From positions 1 to 53,746 of the forward strand of contig JAGXRQ010000003.1 in NCBI GenBank assembly GCA_018335675.1: a DNA stretch of 53,746 nt. Direction: 5' to 3'. Below, piece by piece: positions 26,062 to 34,488 of the stretch. A program made the translations under genes and the position numbers. The stretch is from Bacteroidota bacterium. GTDB lineage: Bacteria > Bacteroidota > Bacteroidia > Bacteroidales > UBA7960. The notes under the pieces were generated by a model. It was not told the DNA's origin and did no database searches. It worked only from the letters and a program-made list of their open reading frames with translations. Within the stretch, counting starts at the first letter, position 1; each line of letters begins with the position of its first letter.

Positions 26062-26177
26062 TGAATTTATTTTTCTTGCTTATTATATTATCAAGTAAAA
26101 AAAACCACATTAATCCCTGATTTTCTTATAAAATTTACGTTGAGGTTTTCTTACTAGCAATTTCATAAAAAGAATTG

Positions 26178-26185
26178 TAATTTTG
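26178..26185 (+). promoter_or_regulatory. -7 box (TAATTTTG) of the DPP III-like gene
   Basis: A TAnnTTTG match 52 bases upstream of the ATG at 26238, with no clear -33 element. Confidence 0.45.
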
Positions 26186-26237
26186 ATTTTCCTAAACAAA
26201 AATTTTACATTCACTAACAATATCAAAAATCATTATC

Positions 26238-27869
26238 ATGAAAAAGTTTAAATTATTAGCAATCGTAATTTTGGCAATTGGATTTGGCCTTTATTCCTGT
26301 GCTGAAAAAGAAAGTTTTGAAGAAAAAATGAAAAGCAAAATGAAAAAGTTTACAGAAGTTGAACTAACAACTGACTTGTCGTGGCTATCAGAAAATGAAA
26401 AAGAAATTATTCGTATTCTAATCGATGCAGCCAATATCATGGAAGAAATTTATTGGATGCAGTCTTACACTGGTGATAAGGATGAATTAATTGCCGGCAT
26501 AACAAATGAAGACGCTTTGAAATATGTTAAGATTAATTACGGACCATGGGAAAGACTTCAGGGCAATGAACCATTTATTGATGGTTATGGTCCTAAACCA
26601 TTAGGCGCAAATTATTATCCTTTAGATATGACAAAAGAAGAATTTGAAGCTTGGGACAATCCTGAAAAAACAAGTCTTTATACTCTCATTCGCAGAGATG
26701 ATCAAGGTAAACTTATTGCATTGCCATACAGTGTAGCATATTCTGAGAAGCATATTGAAGCTGCTCATCTGATTCGCCGCGCAGCTGAACTTGCTGATGA
26801 CGCCGGCCTGAAAAAATATCTTAATATGCGCGCAGAAGCTTTGCTTTCAAATGATTATATGCCTAGCGATTATGCTTGGATAGAAATGAAAACCAATAAT
26901 ATTGATTTCGTTGTTGGTCCGATTGAAAATTATGAAGACAGACTTTTTGGTTATAAAGCTGCTCATCAGGCATTTATTCTTGTAAAAGACCTCGAATGGA
27001 GTGCAAAACTTGATAAATACAGTAAAATGCTTCCAATGCTTCAGTCTGGGATGCCGGTTGACCCTGAATACAAGGCTGAAGTTCCTGGCGTTGGCGATAT
27101 GAATGTATATTACGCTTTGTATTATGCTGGCGACTGTAATGCAGGATCTAAAACTATTGCCATAAACCTCCCTAATGCAGAAGAAATTCATAACTCTGTA
27201 GGAAGTAGAAAACTGCAACTGAAAAATTCTATGAAGGCAAAATTCGATAAAATTCTTGTGCCAATTTCAGATATGCTTATTTGCGAATCTCAACGCAAGC
27301 ATATAAAATTTGACGCATTCTTCGAAAATACTACCTTCCACGAAGTTGCTCATGGAATGGGAATTAAAAAAACTATTGATGGAACAAGTACTGTTAGAGA
27401 AGCTTTGAAAGATCATTATTCTGTTATTGAAGAAGCAAAGGCTGATATTTTGGGATTATATCTTGTTACAGTTCTTTACGAAATGGGTGAAATTACAACA
27501 GGTGAAGTAATGGATAATTATGTTACTTTCCTTGCTGGAATATTCCGCTCAAGTAGGTTTGGCGCAGCGAGTGCACATGGCAAAGCCAACATGATTAGGT
27601 TTAATCATTTTGCCAAAGTTGGTGCTTTTACTAAACAGGAGGATGGAACTTATAAGGTGAATTTTGATGAAATGAAAAAGGCAGTTTATGACGCTGTTGA
27701 GCAAGTATTGCAAATTCAAGGCGATGGAAACTACGAATTTGCTTCAGAGCTTATCGAAAAAGAAGGAGTTATGCCTGATTATCTTAGAGACGACCTTCAG
27801 AGAGTTAATGATACAGGACTTACAATTGATATTTATTTCAAACAAGGTAAAGAAGTTTTAGGTTTGTAA
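26238..27869 (+). CDS. Dipeptidyl-peptidase III-like (M49) zinc peptidase lipoprotein
   Basis: A 543-residue protein. The N-terminus has a lipobox (GLYSC, Cys21), so it should be a lipoprotein exposed in the periplasm or at the surface. The zinc site is FHEVAHGMG (His368, Glu369, His372), with the third ligand probably in EEAKADILGLYL about 25 residues on. Classical DPP III enzymes have HEXXGH with one extra residue. This protein has the plain HEXXH form, as reported for the Caldithrix abyssi enzyme. DPP III removes dipeptides from the N-termini of oligopeptides, so a role in periplasmic peptide use is likely. The gene is monocistronic. Confidence 0.85.
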   Translation: MKKFKLLAIVILAIGFGLYSCAEKESFEEKMKSKMKKFTEVELTTDLSWLSENEKEIIRILIDAANIMEEIYWMQSYTGDKDELIAGITNEDALKYVKINYGPWERLQGNEPFIDGYGPKPLGANYYPLDMTKEEFEAWDNPEKTSLYTLIRRDDQGKLIALPYSVAYSEKHIEAAHLIRRAAELADDAGLKKYLNMRAEALLSNDYMPSDYAWIEMKTNNIDFVVGPIENYEDRLFGYKAAHQAFILVKDLEWSAKLDKYSKMLPMLQSGMPVDPEYKAEVPGVGDMNVYYALYYAGDCNAGSKTIAINLPNAEEIHNSVGSRKLQLKNSMKAKFDKILVPISDMLICESQRKHIKFDAFFENTTFHEVAHGMGIKKTIDGTSTVREALKDHYSVIEEAKADILGLYLVTVLYEMGEITTGEVMDNYVTFLAGIFRSSRFGAASAHGKANMIRFNHFAKVGAFTKQEDGTYKVNFDEMKKAVYDAVEQVLQIQGDGNYEFASELIEKEGVMPDYLRDDLQRVNDTGLTIDIYFKQGKEVLGL

Positions 27870-27890
27870 TACTATATATTGTCTTTCTTT

Positions 27891-27952
27891 AGCTGCCTTA
27901 TATTATTGATTTTATTTGTGAAATAAGATTTAATATATTGGGCAGCTTTTTT
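27891..27952 (+). terminator. Terminator hairpin after the DPP III-like gene
   Basis: An outer 7-bp stem (AGCTGCC 27891-27897 with GGCAGCT 27941-27947), an AT-rich inner stem and a T-rich tail. Confidence 0.8.
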
Positions 27953-28050
27953 ATTTTCATTAATTTCTGTTAATAAATCATTCACTTTAAGCATTATAAC
28001 TATAAATCGTTTATTTTTACGGAAATCTTTTGCTCAATATATTTTAAAGT

Positions 28051-29739
28051 ATGAAAAAGAAAAAAATAAGTAGTCTTCTTTTGTTGTTTTTTGCTCTATC
28101 TTTCTTGCAAATTTCAGCACAACAAAAATTCGAATTTACAGATTCACTTGTAATTTCTAGACTCAAAGCCGATATAGAAACACTCTCTGCTGAAAATATG
28201 GAGGGTCGTGAAGCTGGCACTCAGGGAGAAATTAAAGCCGCACGTTATATTGAGTCTCGAATGAAAGAAATTGGGCTACAACCTGTTTTTAATGATTCAT
28301 ACCTTCAGGAATTTGAGTTTTTAAGTGGTTATGTTTTTTGCGATAGCTCCTTTATTAAAATTGGATCTCAAAAATTTTCTCCTTATGACGACTTTTATAT
28401 ACTTTCAAACTCTGCTGATGCCACTACCACTGCCAATGCAATATATGTTGCGTCAGGGCTTGAAATTCCCGGGCTAATTAATGATTATGAGGATATTGAT
28501 GGGGTTAAGGGAAGTATCGTTTTTATTGAATACTTTTCTCATCCTGAGAACGAAAAACAAATAGATTTTGATGTGACTTCATTGTTGAAAATGAAAATAT
28601 CTACTGCTATTCAAAAAGGTGCTGCTGGAATTGTTTTTGTAAATACACATGGGTTTTTTGAAGATCCTGAAATTCTTAATGAAACTAATGTTGCTAGAGA
28701 AAAAATTCCAATAGTTTTTGCAAGAAGTGAAGTGTTCGAGCTATTCGAACAAAATGAAATGTTTGGAAAGATATCTATTTCAACACAGTTGATTAAAAAG
28801 TCTCACTCTGCAATTAATGTAGCAGGATATCTTAATAATAATGCATCCCAAACAATAGTAATAGGCGGCCATTTTGATCATCTTGGCTACGGTGGACCTT
28901 CCTCTAGAGATTTGCAACAAAATGTAATACACTATGGTGCCGACGACAATGCCAGCGGTACGGCTGGAGTTTTAGAATCTGCAAGATATTTTTCAAACAT
29001 TACTTCTAAGGATTATAACTATTTGTTTATAGCTTTTTCGGCAGAGGAAAAAGGACTCCTGGGCAGTAGGTATTTTACTGAGAGCAATGTTTATGATATG
29101 GGGAAAATTAATTTTATGTTCAATTTTGATATGATTGGCAGAATGCAAAATAACAGGCTAATACTTATCGGAACAGGTACCACTCCTTTATGGGATTCTA
29201 TTATAGATACAAACAAACCTCCTCATTTTCAGGTATCAAAAGGTAAAAGTGGTGTTGGTGGGTCTGACCACTCTTCATTTTACAGGAAGAATATTCCTGT
29301 AATTTTCTTCCATACCGGAACTCATGAAGATTATCACGCTTCAACAGATACGCCTGATAAAATTAATTATCCTCAAACTGTCGAGATTCTTAATTATGCA
29401 TATAAGATGATTGACTTTTCAACTTCACTCGATAAACTTAAATTTACTGAAACGCCGGTTTCTGAAAGCAGGAGGAGGAGAGGAGAAGGAGCCTCGCTTG
29501 GGATAATGCCCGACCACTCTTATGAAGGGAAAGGGGTTAAGATTATGGCATTGGTTGAGAACAGACCCGCTGAAAAAGCTGGTTTAAAAGCATCAGATAT
29601 AATTATTGGAATCGAAGATACAGAAATCAGTGAGATTCATTCCTATATGAGAGTGCTTGAAGAACTTCGTAAAGGACAAAATATAAGCGTGCTTATACTT
29701 AGGGGTGAAGAAAAGATGGTTATCACAGTTGAACTATAA
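28051..29739 (+). CDS. M28-family aminopeptidase with C-terminal PDZ domain
   Basis: A 562-residue secreted protein (signal peptide about 1-23, ending ISAQ). A PA-like insert (about 95-255) precedes the M28 catalytic domain, which shows the ordered zinc ligands: His in GGHFDHLG, Asp in GADDNASG, Glu in AFSAEEKG, Asp in NFDMIG and His in EDYHASTDTPDKINY. The last 90 or so residues form a PDZ domain (LGIMPDHSY, NRPAEKAGLKASDIIIGIED). Bacterial M28 enzymes of this type are exported aminopeptidases. Together with the adjacent DPP III-like lipoprotein and the M16 enzyme further on, it suggests active extracytoplasmic peptide degradation. It has no T9SS sorting domain. Confidence 0.92.
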   Translation: MKKKKISSLLLLFFALSFLQISAQQKFEFTDSLVISRLKADIETLSAENMEGREAGTQGEIKAARYIESRMKEIGLQPVFNDSYLQEFEFLSGYVFCDSSFIKIGSQKFSPYDDFYILSNSADATTTANAIYVASGLEIPGLINDYEDIDGVKGSIVFIEYFSHPENEKQIDFDVTSLLKMKISTAIQKGAAGIVFVNTHGFFEDPEILNETNVAREKIPIVFARSEVFELFEQNEMFGKISISTQLIKKSHSAINVAGYLNNNASQTIVIGGHFDHLGYGGPSSRDLQQNVIHYGADDNASGTAGVLESARYFSNITSKDYNYLFIAFSAEEKGLLGSRYFTESNVYDMGKINFMFNFDMIGRMQNNRLILIGTGTTPLWDSIIDTNKPPHFQVSKGKSGVGGSDHSSFYRKNIPVIFFHTGTHEDYHASTDTPDKINYPQTVEILNYAYKMIDFSTSLDKLKFTETPVSESRRRRGEGASLGIMPDHSYEGKGVKIMALVENRPAEKAGLKASDIIIGIEDTEISEIHSYMRVLEELRKGQNISVLILRGEEKMVITVEL

Positions 29740-29800
29740 GCATTTTTAATTCTTGGTTTGTTGTGAAAATTCTTCAAATACCCAAATCATTTATTTTTGT

Positions 29801-29808
29801 TAATTTTG
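29801..29808 (+). promoter_or_regulatory. -7 box (TAATTTTG) of gpsA
   Basis: A TAnnTTTG match 19 bases upstream of the gpsA ATG. Confidence 0.5.
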
Positions 29809-29827
29809 CCTTTCAAAAATAATAAGC

Positions 29828-30823
29828 ATGTTGAATACTAGGATTGCTGTAATTGGCTCTGGTAGCTGGGCAAGCGCCATTGTTAAAATTTTGCTGAATA
29901 ATGTTGAAAAACTGAATTGGTTTATTCGTGAGCCTGAGATAATAGAAAATCTCCAAAAACACGGCAGAAATCCAATGTATCTAAGTTCGGTTGAATTTGA
30001 TGTGAATAGGCTAAATCTTTTTGATGATCCTGAAAAGGCTATAGAAGATGTAGATGTTATTTTGTTTTGTATCCCTTCCGCGTTTTTGCATAAAACCATC
30101 GGTCACATAAATCCAAAACTGCTTAATAATAAGTATGTCGTTAGTGCTATAAAAGGGATTGTCCCTGAATACAATGCTATAATTGCCGATTATTTCAAGA
30201 AACATTTTGGGTTTAATACAGAAAACTTTGTTATTGTTTCCGGACCAAGTCACGCCGAAGAAGTTGCAAAAGAACGACTTACATATCTTACGGTTTCTAC
30301 AGAAAATAAAGATGCGGCAGAATTGGTTTCAAAGCTAACATCAAGCAGGTATATTTATACATCTGTTTCTCATGATATTTATGGAACTGAATATGCACCG
30401 GTGCTTAAAAATATCATGGCAATTGCCAGCGGTATTTGTCATAGCCTTGGGTATGGAGACAATTTTCAGGCGGTATTAATTAGTAATTCAATTAAAGAGA
30501 TTAGAGATTTTATTGATAGTGTTCATCCTTTTGAAAGAGATATTAATAATTCTGTATATCTAGGTGATTTGCTAGTAACTGCATATAGCCAATATAGCAG
30601 AAACCGGATGTTTGGCGCTATGATAGGGAAGGGGTATAGTGTAAAGGCTACTCAAATGGAAATGCAAATGGTGGCGGAAGGTTATTTTTCTGCAAAATGC
30701 ATTTACGAACTTAACAAAACATTTAAAGTCAATATGCCAATTGCAGAAGCTGTTTATAAAATACTTTATCAAAACTCACCTCCCGCCATGGAAGTGGAAA
30801 TTCTTGCCAAAAAACTCAAGTAA
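29828..30823 (+). CDS. gpsA: NAD(P)-dependent glycerol-3-phosphate dehydrogenase
   Basis: A 331-residue cytoplasmic enzyme that reduces dihydroxyacetone phosphate to sn-glycerol-3-phosphate for phospholipid synthesis. The Rossmann motif is IAVIGSGSWASAIVKILL. Further conserved blocks are SAIKGIVPE, VSGPSHAEEV with the active-site region, EYAPVLKNIMAIASGI with the catalytic Lys, YLGDLLVTAYSQYSRNRMFG and the C-terminal PIAEAVYKILY. Length is normal. It is convergent with pyrI, with only 4 bases between stop codons. Confidence 0.95.
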   Translation: MLNTRIAVIGSGSWASAIVKILLNNVEKLNWFIREPEIIENLQKHGRNPMYLSSVEFDVNRLNLFDDPEKAIEDVDVILFCIPSAFLHKTIGHINPKLLNNKYVVSAIKGIVPEYNAIIADYFKKHFGFNTENFVIVSGPSHAEEVAKERLTYLTVSTENKDAAELVSKLTSSRYIYTSVSHDIYGTEYAPVLKNIMAIASGICHSLGYGDNFQAVLISNSIKEIRDFIDSVHPFERDINNSVYLGDLLVTAYSQYSRNRMFGAMIGKGYSVKATQMEMQMVAEGYFSAKCIYELNKTFKVNMPIAEAVYKILYQNSPPAMEVEILAKKLK

Positions 30824-30827
30824 TATT

Positions 30828-31289
30828 CTACCTGAACTCCATGTTGTTTTTCACTGTGATTTTTTCACAGTAATTACATTTAAGCCTTATTTCTTCTTTG
30901 TCAACAACATCAAATTTAGTTGAAAGCTGTTCGTGATTTGTAACACAATTTGGATTGAAGCATTTTACAATTCCCTTTACTTTATCTGGAATTTCAACAA
31001 TTTTTTTTGCAGTTACACCATAATCACTAATTTCAATTATTGATGCATGAGGAGCAACAAGTGCAATTTTATTTATGTCTTCTGGTGAGAAATATTTATT
31101 GCTTACTTTAATTATTCCCTTTGTGCCATATTTTTTACTTTCCAGATTTGTTCCAAACAGAACCATGTCATCAAACTTATCTAATTTAAGAATTCTGATT
31201 ACTTGGAATACAGCTCCTGCAGGAATGTGGTCAATTACAGTTCCATTTTCTATCGCTGAAACTTTTAACTGTTTTAAATTTTCGTTCAT
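30828..31289 (-). CDS. pyrI: Aspartate carbamoyltransferase regulatory chain
   Basis: A 153-residue allosteric subunit of aspartate transcarbamoylase. The N-terminal nucleotide-binding domain contains VSAIENGTVIDHIPAG. The C-terminal zinc domain has all four Cys ligands in CFNPNCVTNHE and KCNYCEK. It binds ATP/CTP to tune pyrimidine synthesis and holds catalytic trimers together. It lies 33 bp downstream of pyrB on the same strand, the usual pyrBI order. Confidence 0.96.
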   Translation of the reverse strand: MNENLKQLKVSAIENGTVIDHIPAGAVFQVIRILKLDKFDDMVLFGTNLESKKYGTKGIIKVSNKYFSPEDINKIALVAPHASIIEISDYGVTAKKIVEIPDKVKGIVKCFNPNCVTNHEQLSTKFDVVDKEEIRLKCNYCEKITVKNNMEFR

Positions 31290-31322
31290 TGTTTTTGTTT
31301 TAGCTTGTGTGATAAAGAAAAA

Positions 31323-32231
31323 TTAACGTAATCCTAATATTGAAGCCATTAGAGCTTGTCTAACGTAAACGCCATTTAGTGCCTGCTCGAAATAGTAAGC
31401 TTTGGGGTTGGAGTCAACATTAATATTGATTTCGTTTACCCTTGGAAGAGGATGCATAACTTTAAGATTTTCTTTTGTGTTGTTTAGTATATTATTACTT
31501 AATATGTATGAATTTTTAATTCTTTCATATTCAAGTGGATCACTAAATCTTTCTTTTTGTATCCTTGTCATGTATAATACATCTGCATGAGGTATTGCTT
31601 CTTCAAGCTCCGTATATTGATGATAAGTAAGATTCTTTTCTTTTATATGCATTTTCACCGAACTAGGAAGCTTAAGTTCTATAGGAGAAACAAGATGGAA
31701 TGTTGTATTATAATTGCAAAGAGCAATTACCAATGAGTGCACAGTTCTTCCGTATTTCAAATCTCCAACAAATGCTACATGTAAATTATCAAGTGTACCT
31801 TGAGTTTTAACTATGCTATAAAGGTCTAACAATGTTTGTGTTGGATGCTGATTTGCACCATCACCGGCATTTATCACAGGGACAGATGAAATCTCTGCTG
31901 CAAATCTTGCACTACCCTCAACCGGATTACGCATTACTATTAGGTCGGAATAATTAGCAATCGTAAGAATAGTGTCTCTTAAAGATTCACCTTTCTTAAC
32001 GCTTGTGTTAGCGGCTTCAGAAAATCCTATTACTTTCCCGCCAAGCCGGTTTACAGCACTTTCAAAACTTAATCTAGTGCGTGTTGAGGGTTCGAAAAAC
32101 AAAGAAGCAACAACATAATCTTGCATTATAGTTTGCACTGGCTTTTTTTCAAATTCTCTGGCCAACTCAAGAATTCTTAACTGTTCTTCTTTGCTATAGT
32201 CATTAATAGAAACAAGGCTTTTGTTTTTCAT
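31323..32231 (-). CDS. pyrB: Aspartate carbamoyltransferase catalytic chain
   Basis: A 302-residue enzyme joining carbamoyl phosphate to aspartate in UMP synthesis. It shows the carbamoyl-phosphate motif FEPSTRTRLSFE, GDGANQHPTQTLLDLYSI, DLKYGRTVHSL and HPLPRV. I place the start at the ATG ending at 32231. A TTG nine codons upstream (32258) lies inside a TATATTTG -7 promoter box and so is unlikely to be translated. The paired pyrI gene follows. A terminator upstream separates this unit from the GTPase gene. Confidence 0.95.
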   Translation of the reverse strand: MKNKSLVSINDYSKEEQLRILELAREFEKKPVQTIMQDYVVASLFFEPSTRTRLSFESAVNRLGGKVIGFSEAANTSVKKGESLRDTILTIANYSDLIVMRNPVEGSARFAAEISSVPVINAGDGANQHPTQTLLDLYSIVKTQGTLDNLHVAFVGDLKYGRTVHSLVIALCNYNTTFHLVSPIELKLPSSVKMHIKEKNLTYHQYTELEEAIPHADVLYMTRIQKERFSDPLEYERIKNSYILSNNILNNTKENLKVMHPLPRVNEININVDSNPKAYYFEQALNGVYVRQALMASILGLR

Positions 32232-32255
32232 TGATTTTGGTTTTGTTTTACATGA

Positions 32256-32263
32256 CAAATATA
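32256..32263 (-). promoter_or_regulatory. -7 box (TATATTTG) of pyrBI
   Basis: A minus-strand TAnnTTTG match 25 bases upstream of the chosen pyrB ATG. The region immediately upstream is the terminator of the previous gene. Confidence 0.6.
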
Positions 32264-32270
32264 ATTAATA

Positions 32271-32300
32271 GGCAAAAAAAAAGGGGCTAAAGCCCCTTTA
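32271..32300 (-). terminator. Rho-independent terminator of the cPDG-synthetase-like gene
   Basis: A GGGGCT/AGCCCC stem with a 2-base loop (32283-32296) and a run of nine A residues on the plus strand, giving a U tract on the minus transcript. It sits 6-35 bases past the stop codon. Confidence 0.9.
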
Positions 32301-32305
32301 AAAGA

Positions 32306-33667
32306 TTAACAACAACTGCAAGTTTTTACTTTTGCAATGTTCTTGTCTTTTAAGAAATCACAAATCAGTGTGCATAAGTTTGGAGCACCAATTTCTTGTA
32401 ATTCATAGTCAACTTTTGCAGTTGGCTTTTTGATGTTTACAATTCTTGATAAATCAATAGGTGTTGCAATTACAACTGTATCACATTCTGTTTTGTTAAT
32501 AGTTGCTTCAAGGTCAGCAATTTGCTGGTCGCCATAACCCATTGCTGGAAGTAATGTTCCAATCTCAGGGTAAATTTTGAAAGTTTCAGCAAGTTTACCA
32601 ACAACAAATGGTCTTGGGTCAACAAGTTCAGCAGCACCATATTTTCTTGCAGCTACAGTACCAGCTCCAATTTTCATATGTCCGTGAGTTAGTGTTGGGC
32701 CATCTTCAACAACAAGTACTCTTTTTCCTTTAATTAATTCAGGCTTGTCAACAGTTAGCGGAGATGCACCATCAACAACGTGAGCATTAGGAGCAACTTT
32801 TGCAATATTATCGCGAACTATCTGAATGTTTTCAGGGCTTGAACTGTCAATCTTGTTAATTACAACGATATCAGCCAAACGTAATGTAGTTTCTCCAGGA
32901 TAATAATTTAGCTCATGACCAGGTCTGTGTGGGTCAACAACAGTTATCATTAAATCAGGTTTAAAGAATGGGAAGTCGTTATTTCCACCATCCCAAAGGA
33001 TAATATCAGCTTCTTTTTCAGCTTCGCGAAGAATAGCTTCATAATCAACACCTGCATAAATAACGTTTCCGCGACTTACATGTGGTTCATACTCTTCCAT
33101 TTCTTCAATTGTACACTTGTGTTTTTTCAAGTCTTCAATTGTTGCAAAACGTTGAACTTTTTGTGCTACTAAATCACCATATGGCATTGGGTGACGAACT
33201 GCAACAACTTTTAGTCCTAACTCCATAAGTACCTCAATCACTCTTCTTGAAGTCTGGCTTTTTCCGCAACCTGTACGAACTGCTCCAACAGCAATAACAG
33301 GTTTAGTGCTTTTTATCATAGTTTCTTTCGGACCAATCAAAAGGAAATCAGAACCTGCAGCATTAACTATAGAACCAATCGCCATTACTTGTTGGTAAGA
33401 AACATCACTGTAAGAGAAAGCACAGATGTCAACATCTTTTTCTTTTATAAGCTTTACAAGCTCATCTTGAGCGAAAATTGGAATACCTTGTGGGTAAAGA
33501 CTTCCTGCAAGCTCGGCTGGGTATTTACGACCGTCAATGTCAGGAATCTGAGCAGCTGTGAATGCTACAACATTGTAGTTTTCATTATTCCTGTAATAAG
33601 TGTTGAAGTTGTGAAAATCTCTACCGGCTGCACCGATAATAATTACATTCTTTCGATTTTTTTGCAT
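32306..33667 (-). CDS. Cyclic 2,3-diphosphoglycerate synthetase-like GTPase
   Basis: A 453-residue cytoplasmic protein. An N-terminal Rossmann-like region (VIIIGAAGRDFHNFN) is followed by a P-loop GAVRTGCGKSQTSRR (about residues 127-141), an ILWDGGNNDFPF block and an NKID guanine-specificity-like motif (VVINKIDSS). This matches the bacterial relatives of archaeal cyclic-2,3-diphosphoglycerate synthetase, which in methanogens makes an osmolyte/thermoprotectant. The function of the bacterial homologues is not established. The C-terminus ends KTCSCC, a small Cys cluster that could bind metal. It is monocistronic, with a TAATTTTG promoter box and a strong terminator. Confidence 0.82.
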   Translation of the reverse strand: MQKNRKNVIIIGAAGRDFHNFNTYYRNNENYNVVAFTAAQIPDIDGRKYPAELAGSLYPQGIPIFAQDELVKLIKEKDVDICAFSYSDVSYQQVMAIGSIVNAAGSDFLLIGPKETMIKSTKPVIAVGAVRTGCGKSQTSRRVIEVLMELGLKVVAVRHPMPYGDLVAQKVQRFATIEDLKKHKCTIEEMEEYEPHVSRGNVIYAGVDYEAILREAEKEADIILWDGGNNDFPFFKPDLMITVVDPHRPGHELNYYPGETTLRLADIVVINKIDSSSPENIQIVRDNIAKVAPNAHVVDGASPLTVDKPELIKGKRVLVVEDGPTLTHGHMKIGAGTVAARKYGAAELVDPRPFVVGKLAETFKIYPEIGTLLPAMGYGDQQIADLEATINKTECDTVVIATPIDLSRIVNIKKPTAKVDYELQEIGAPNLCTLICDFLKDKNIAKVKTCSCC

Positions 33668-33727
33668 AACAATTTGAATTTAAATATATTAGTACTTATT
33701 TTTGAAAATTTTTGTTAGAATTTTGCA

Positions 33728-33757
33728 CAAAATTAAATCTTTAAGTTGGTTAAACAA
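33728..33757 (-). promoter_or_regulatory. Promoter of the cPDG-synthetase-like gene (TTG-N19-TAATTTTG)
   Basis: On the minus strand the -7 box TAATTTTG is at 33728-33735 and a TTG at 33755-33757, with 19 bases between. The transcript would have a leader of about 55 bases. Confidence 0.6.
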
Positions 33758-33957
33758 GTTTTAAATGTGCAAAAAATATTTAAGTTTTTTTTAAAAGAAT
33801 AGTCAAATCGCTATAAGCTAATAGGGATTGATAGTTGCTGATTTTTATGTGTTTAAAAAATTTTTATAAATTTTTTAGCACCTAATCGTAAATAGATTAA
33901 CTTTATAATTGGAAAATATTGACATGAGTTTTTTATAACCACAAAAATATCTTAGCT

Positions 33958-34446
33958 ATGAAATTATTTATCAGATTGTTTGTTACTATTACTTTGGTTT
34001 TATTTGTGATGCCTGTTTTATTTTCACAAGATGTAATTACTACCTCAGGAGGTGATGGAAGCGGCAGCGGAGGTTCGGTTAGCTATACTGTTGGGCAAGT
34101 TGGTTATACTTCTATCGAAAGTGAAGACGGAACAATTACTCAGGGTGTGCAACAGCCTTTTGAAATCTTTGTGATAGTTAGTATTGACGAAGCTGCTGAT
34201 ATTAATCTTATTTTCGAAGCATTCCCTAATCCTACCGCAGGAATTCTTACCCTGAAAATTCTTAACTATAATAGTGAAAATCTGAGTTATAAACTCTATG
34301 ATTTTAATGGACGTAAGGTTGAAGCGAAGTCAATAGATATGTTAGAAACCAAAATAAATATGGTTAACCTTCCTACATCAACCTATTTTCTTAAAATTTT
34401 TGATGGAAATAAAGAAATCAAAACATTTAAGATTGTGAAAAATTAA
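33958..34446 (+). CDS. Small T9SS type A sorting-domain protein
   Basis: A 162-residue protein: signal peptide (about 1-23, ending LFSQ), a short Gly/Ser-rich region (GGDGSGSGGSVSYTVGQVGY) and, from about residue 80, a T9SS type A sorting domain (FEAFPNPTAGILTLKI, YKLYDFNGRKV, TYFLKIFDG). Proteins of this layout are common in Bacteroidota. The first part, with TITQGVQQPFEI, is a recurring short module without known activity. It should be secreted and surface-attached. It lies 42 bp upstream of mutS, which has its own -7 box. Confidence 0.88.
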   Translation: MKLFIRLFVTITLVLFVMPVLFSQDVITTSGGDGSGSGGSVSYTVGQVGYTSIESEDGTITQGVQQPFEIFVIVSIDEAADINLIFEAFPNPTAGILTLKILNYNSENLSYKLYDFNGRKVEAKSIDMLETKINMVNLPTSTYFLKIFDGNKEIKTFKIVKN

Positions 34447-34461
34447 TCGCTACGATTTATT

Positions 34462-34469
34462 TATATTTG
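34462..34469 (+). promoter_or_regulatory. -7 box (TATATTTG) of mutS
   Basis: A TAnnTTTG match 19 bases before the mutS ATG. Confidence 0.55.
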
Positions 34470-34488
34470 TCGTTCAAAATTTTTTGAA

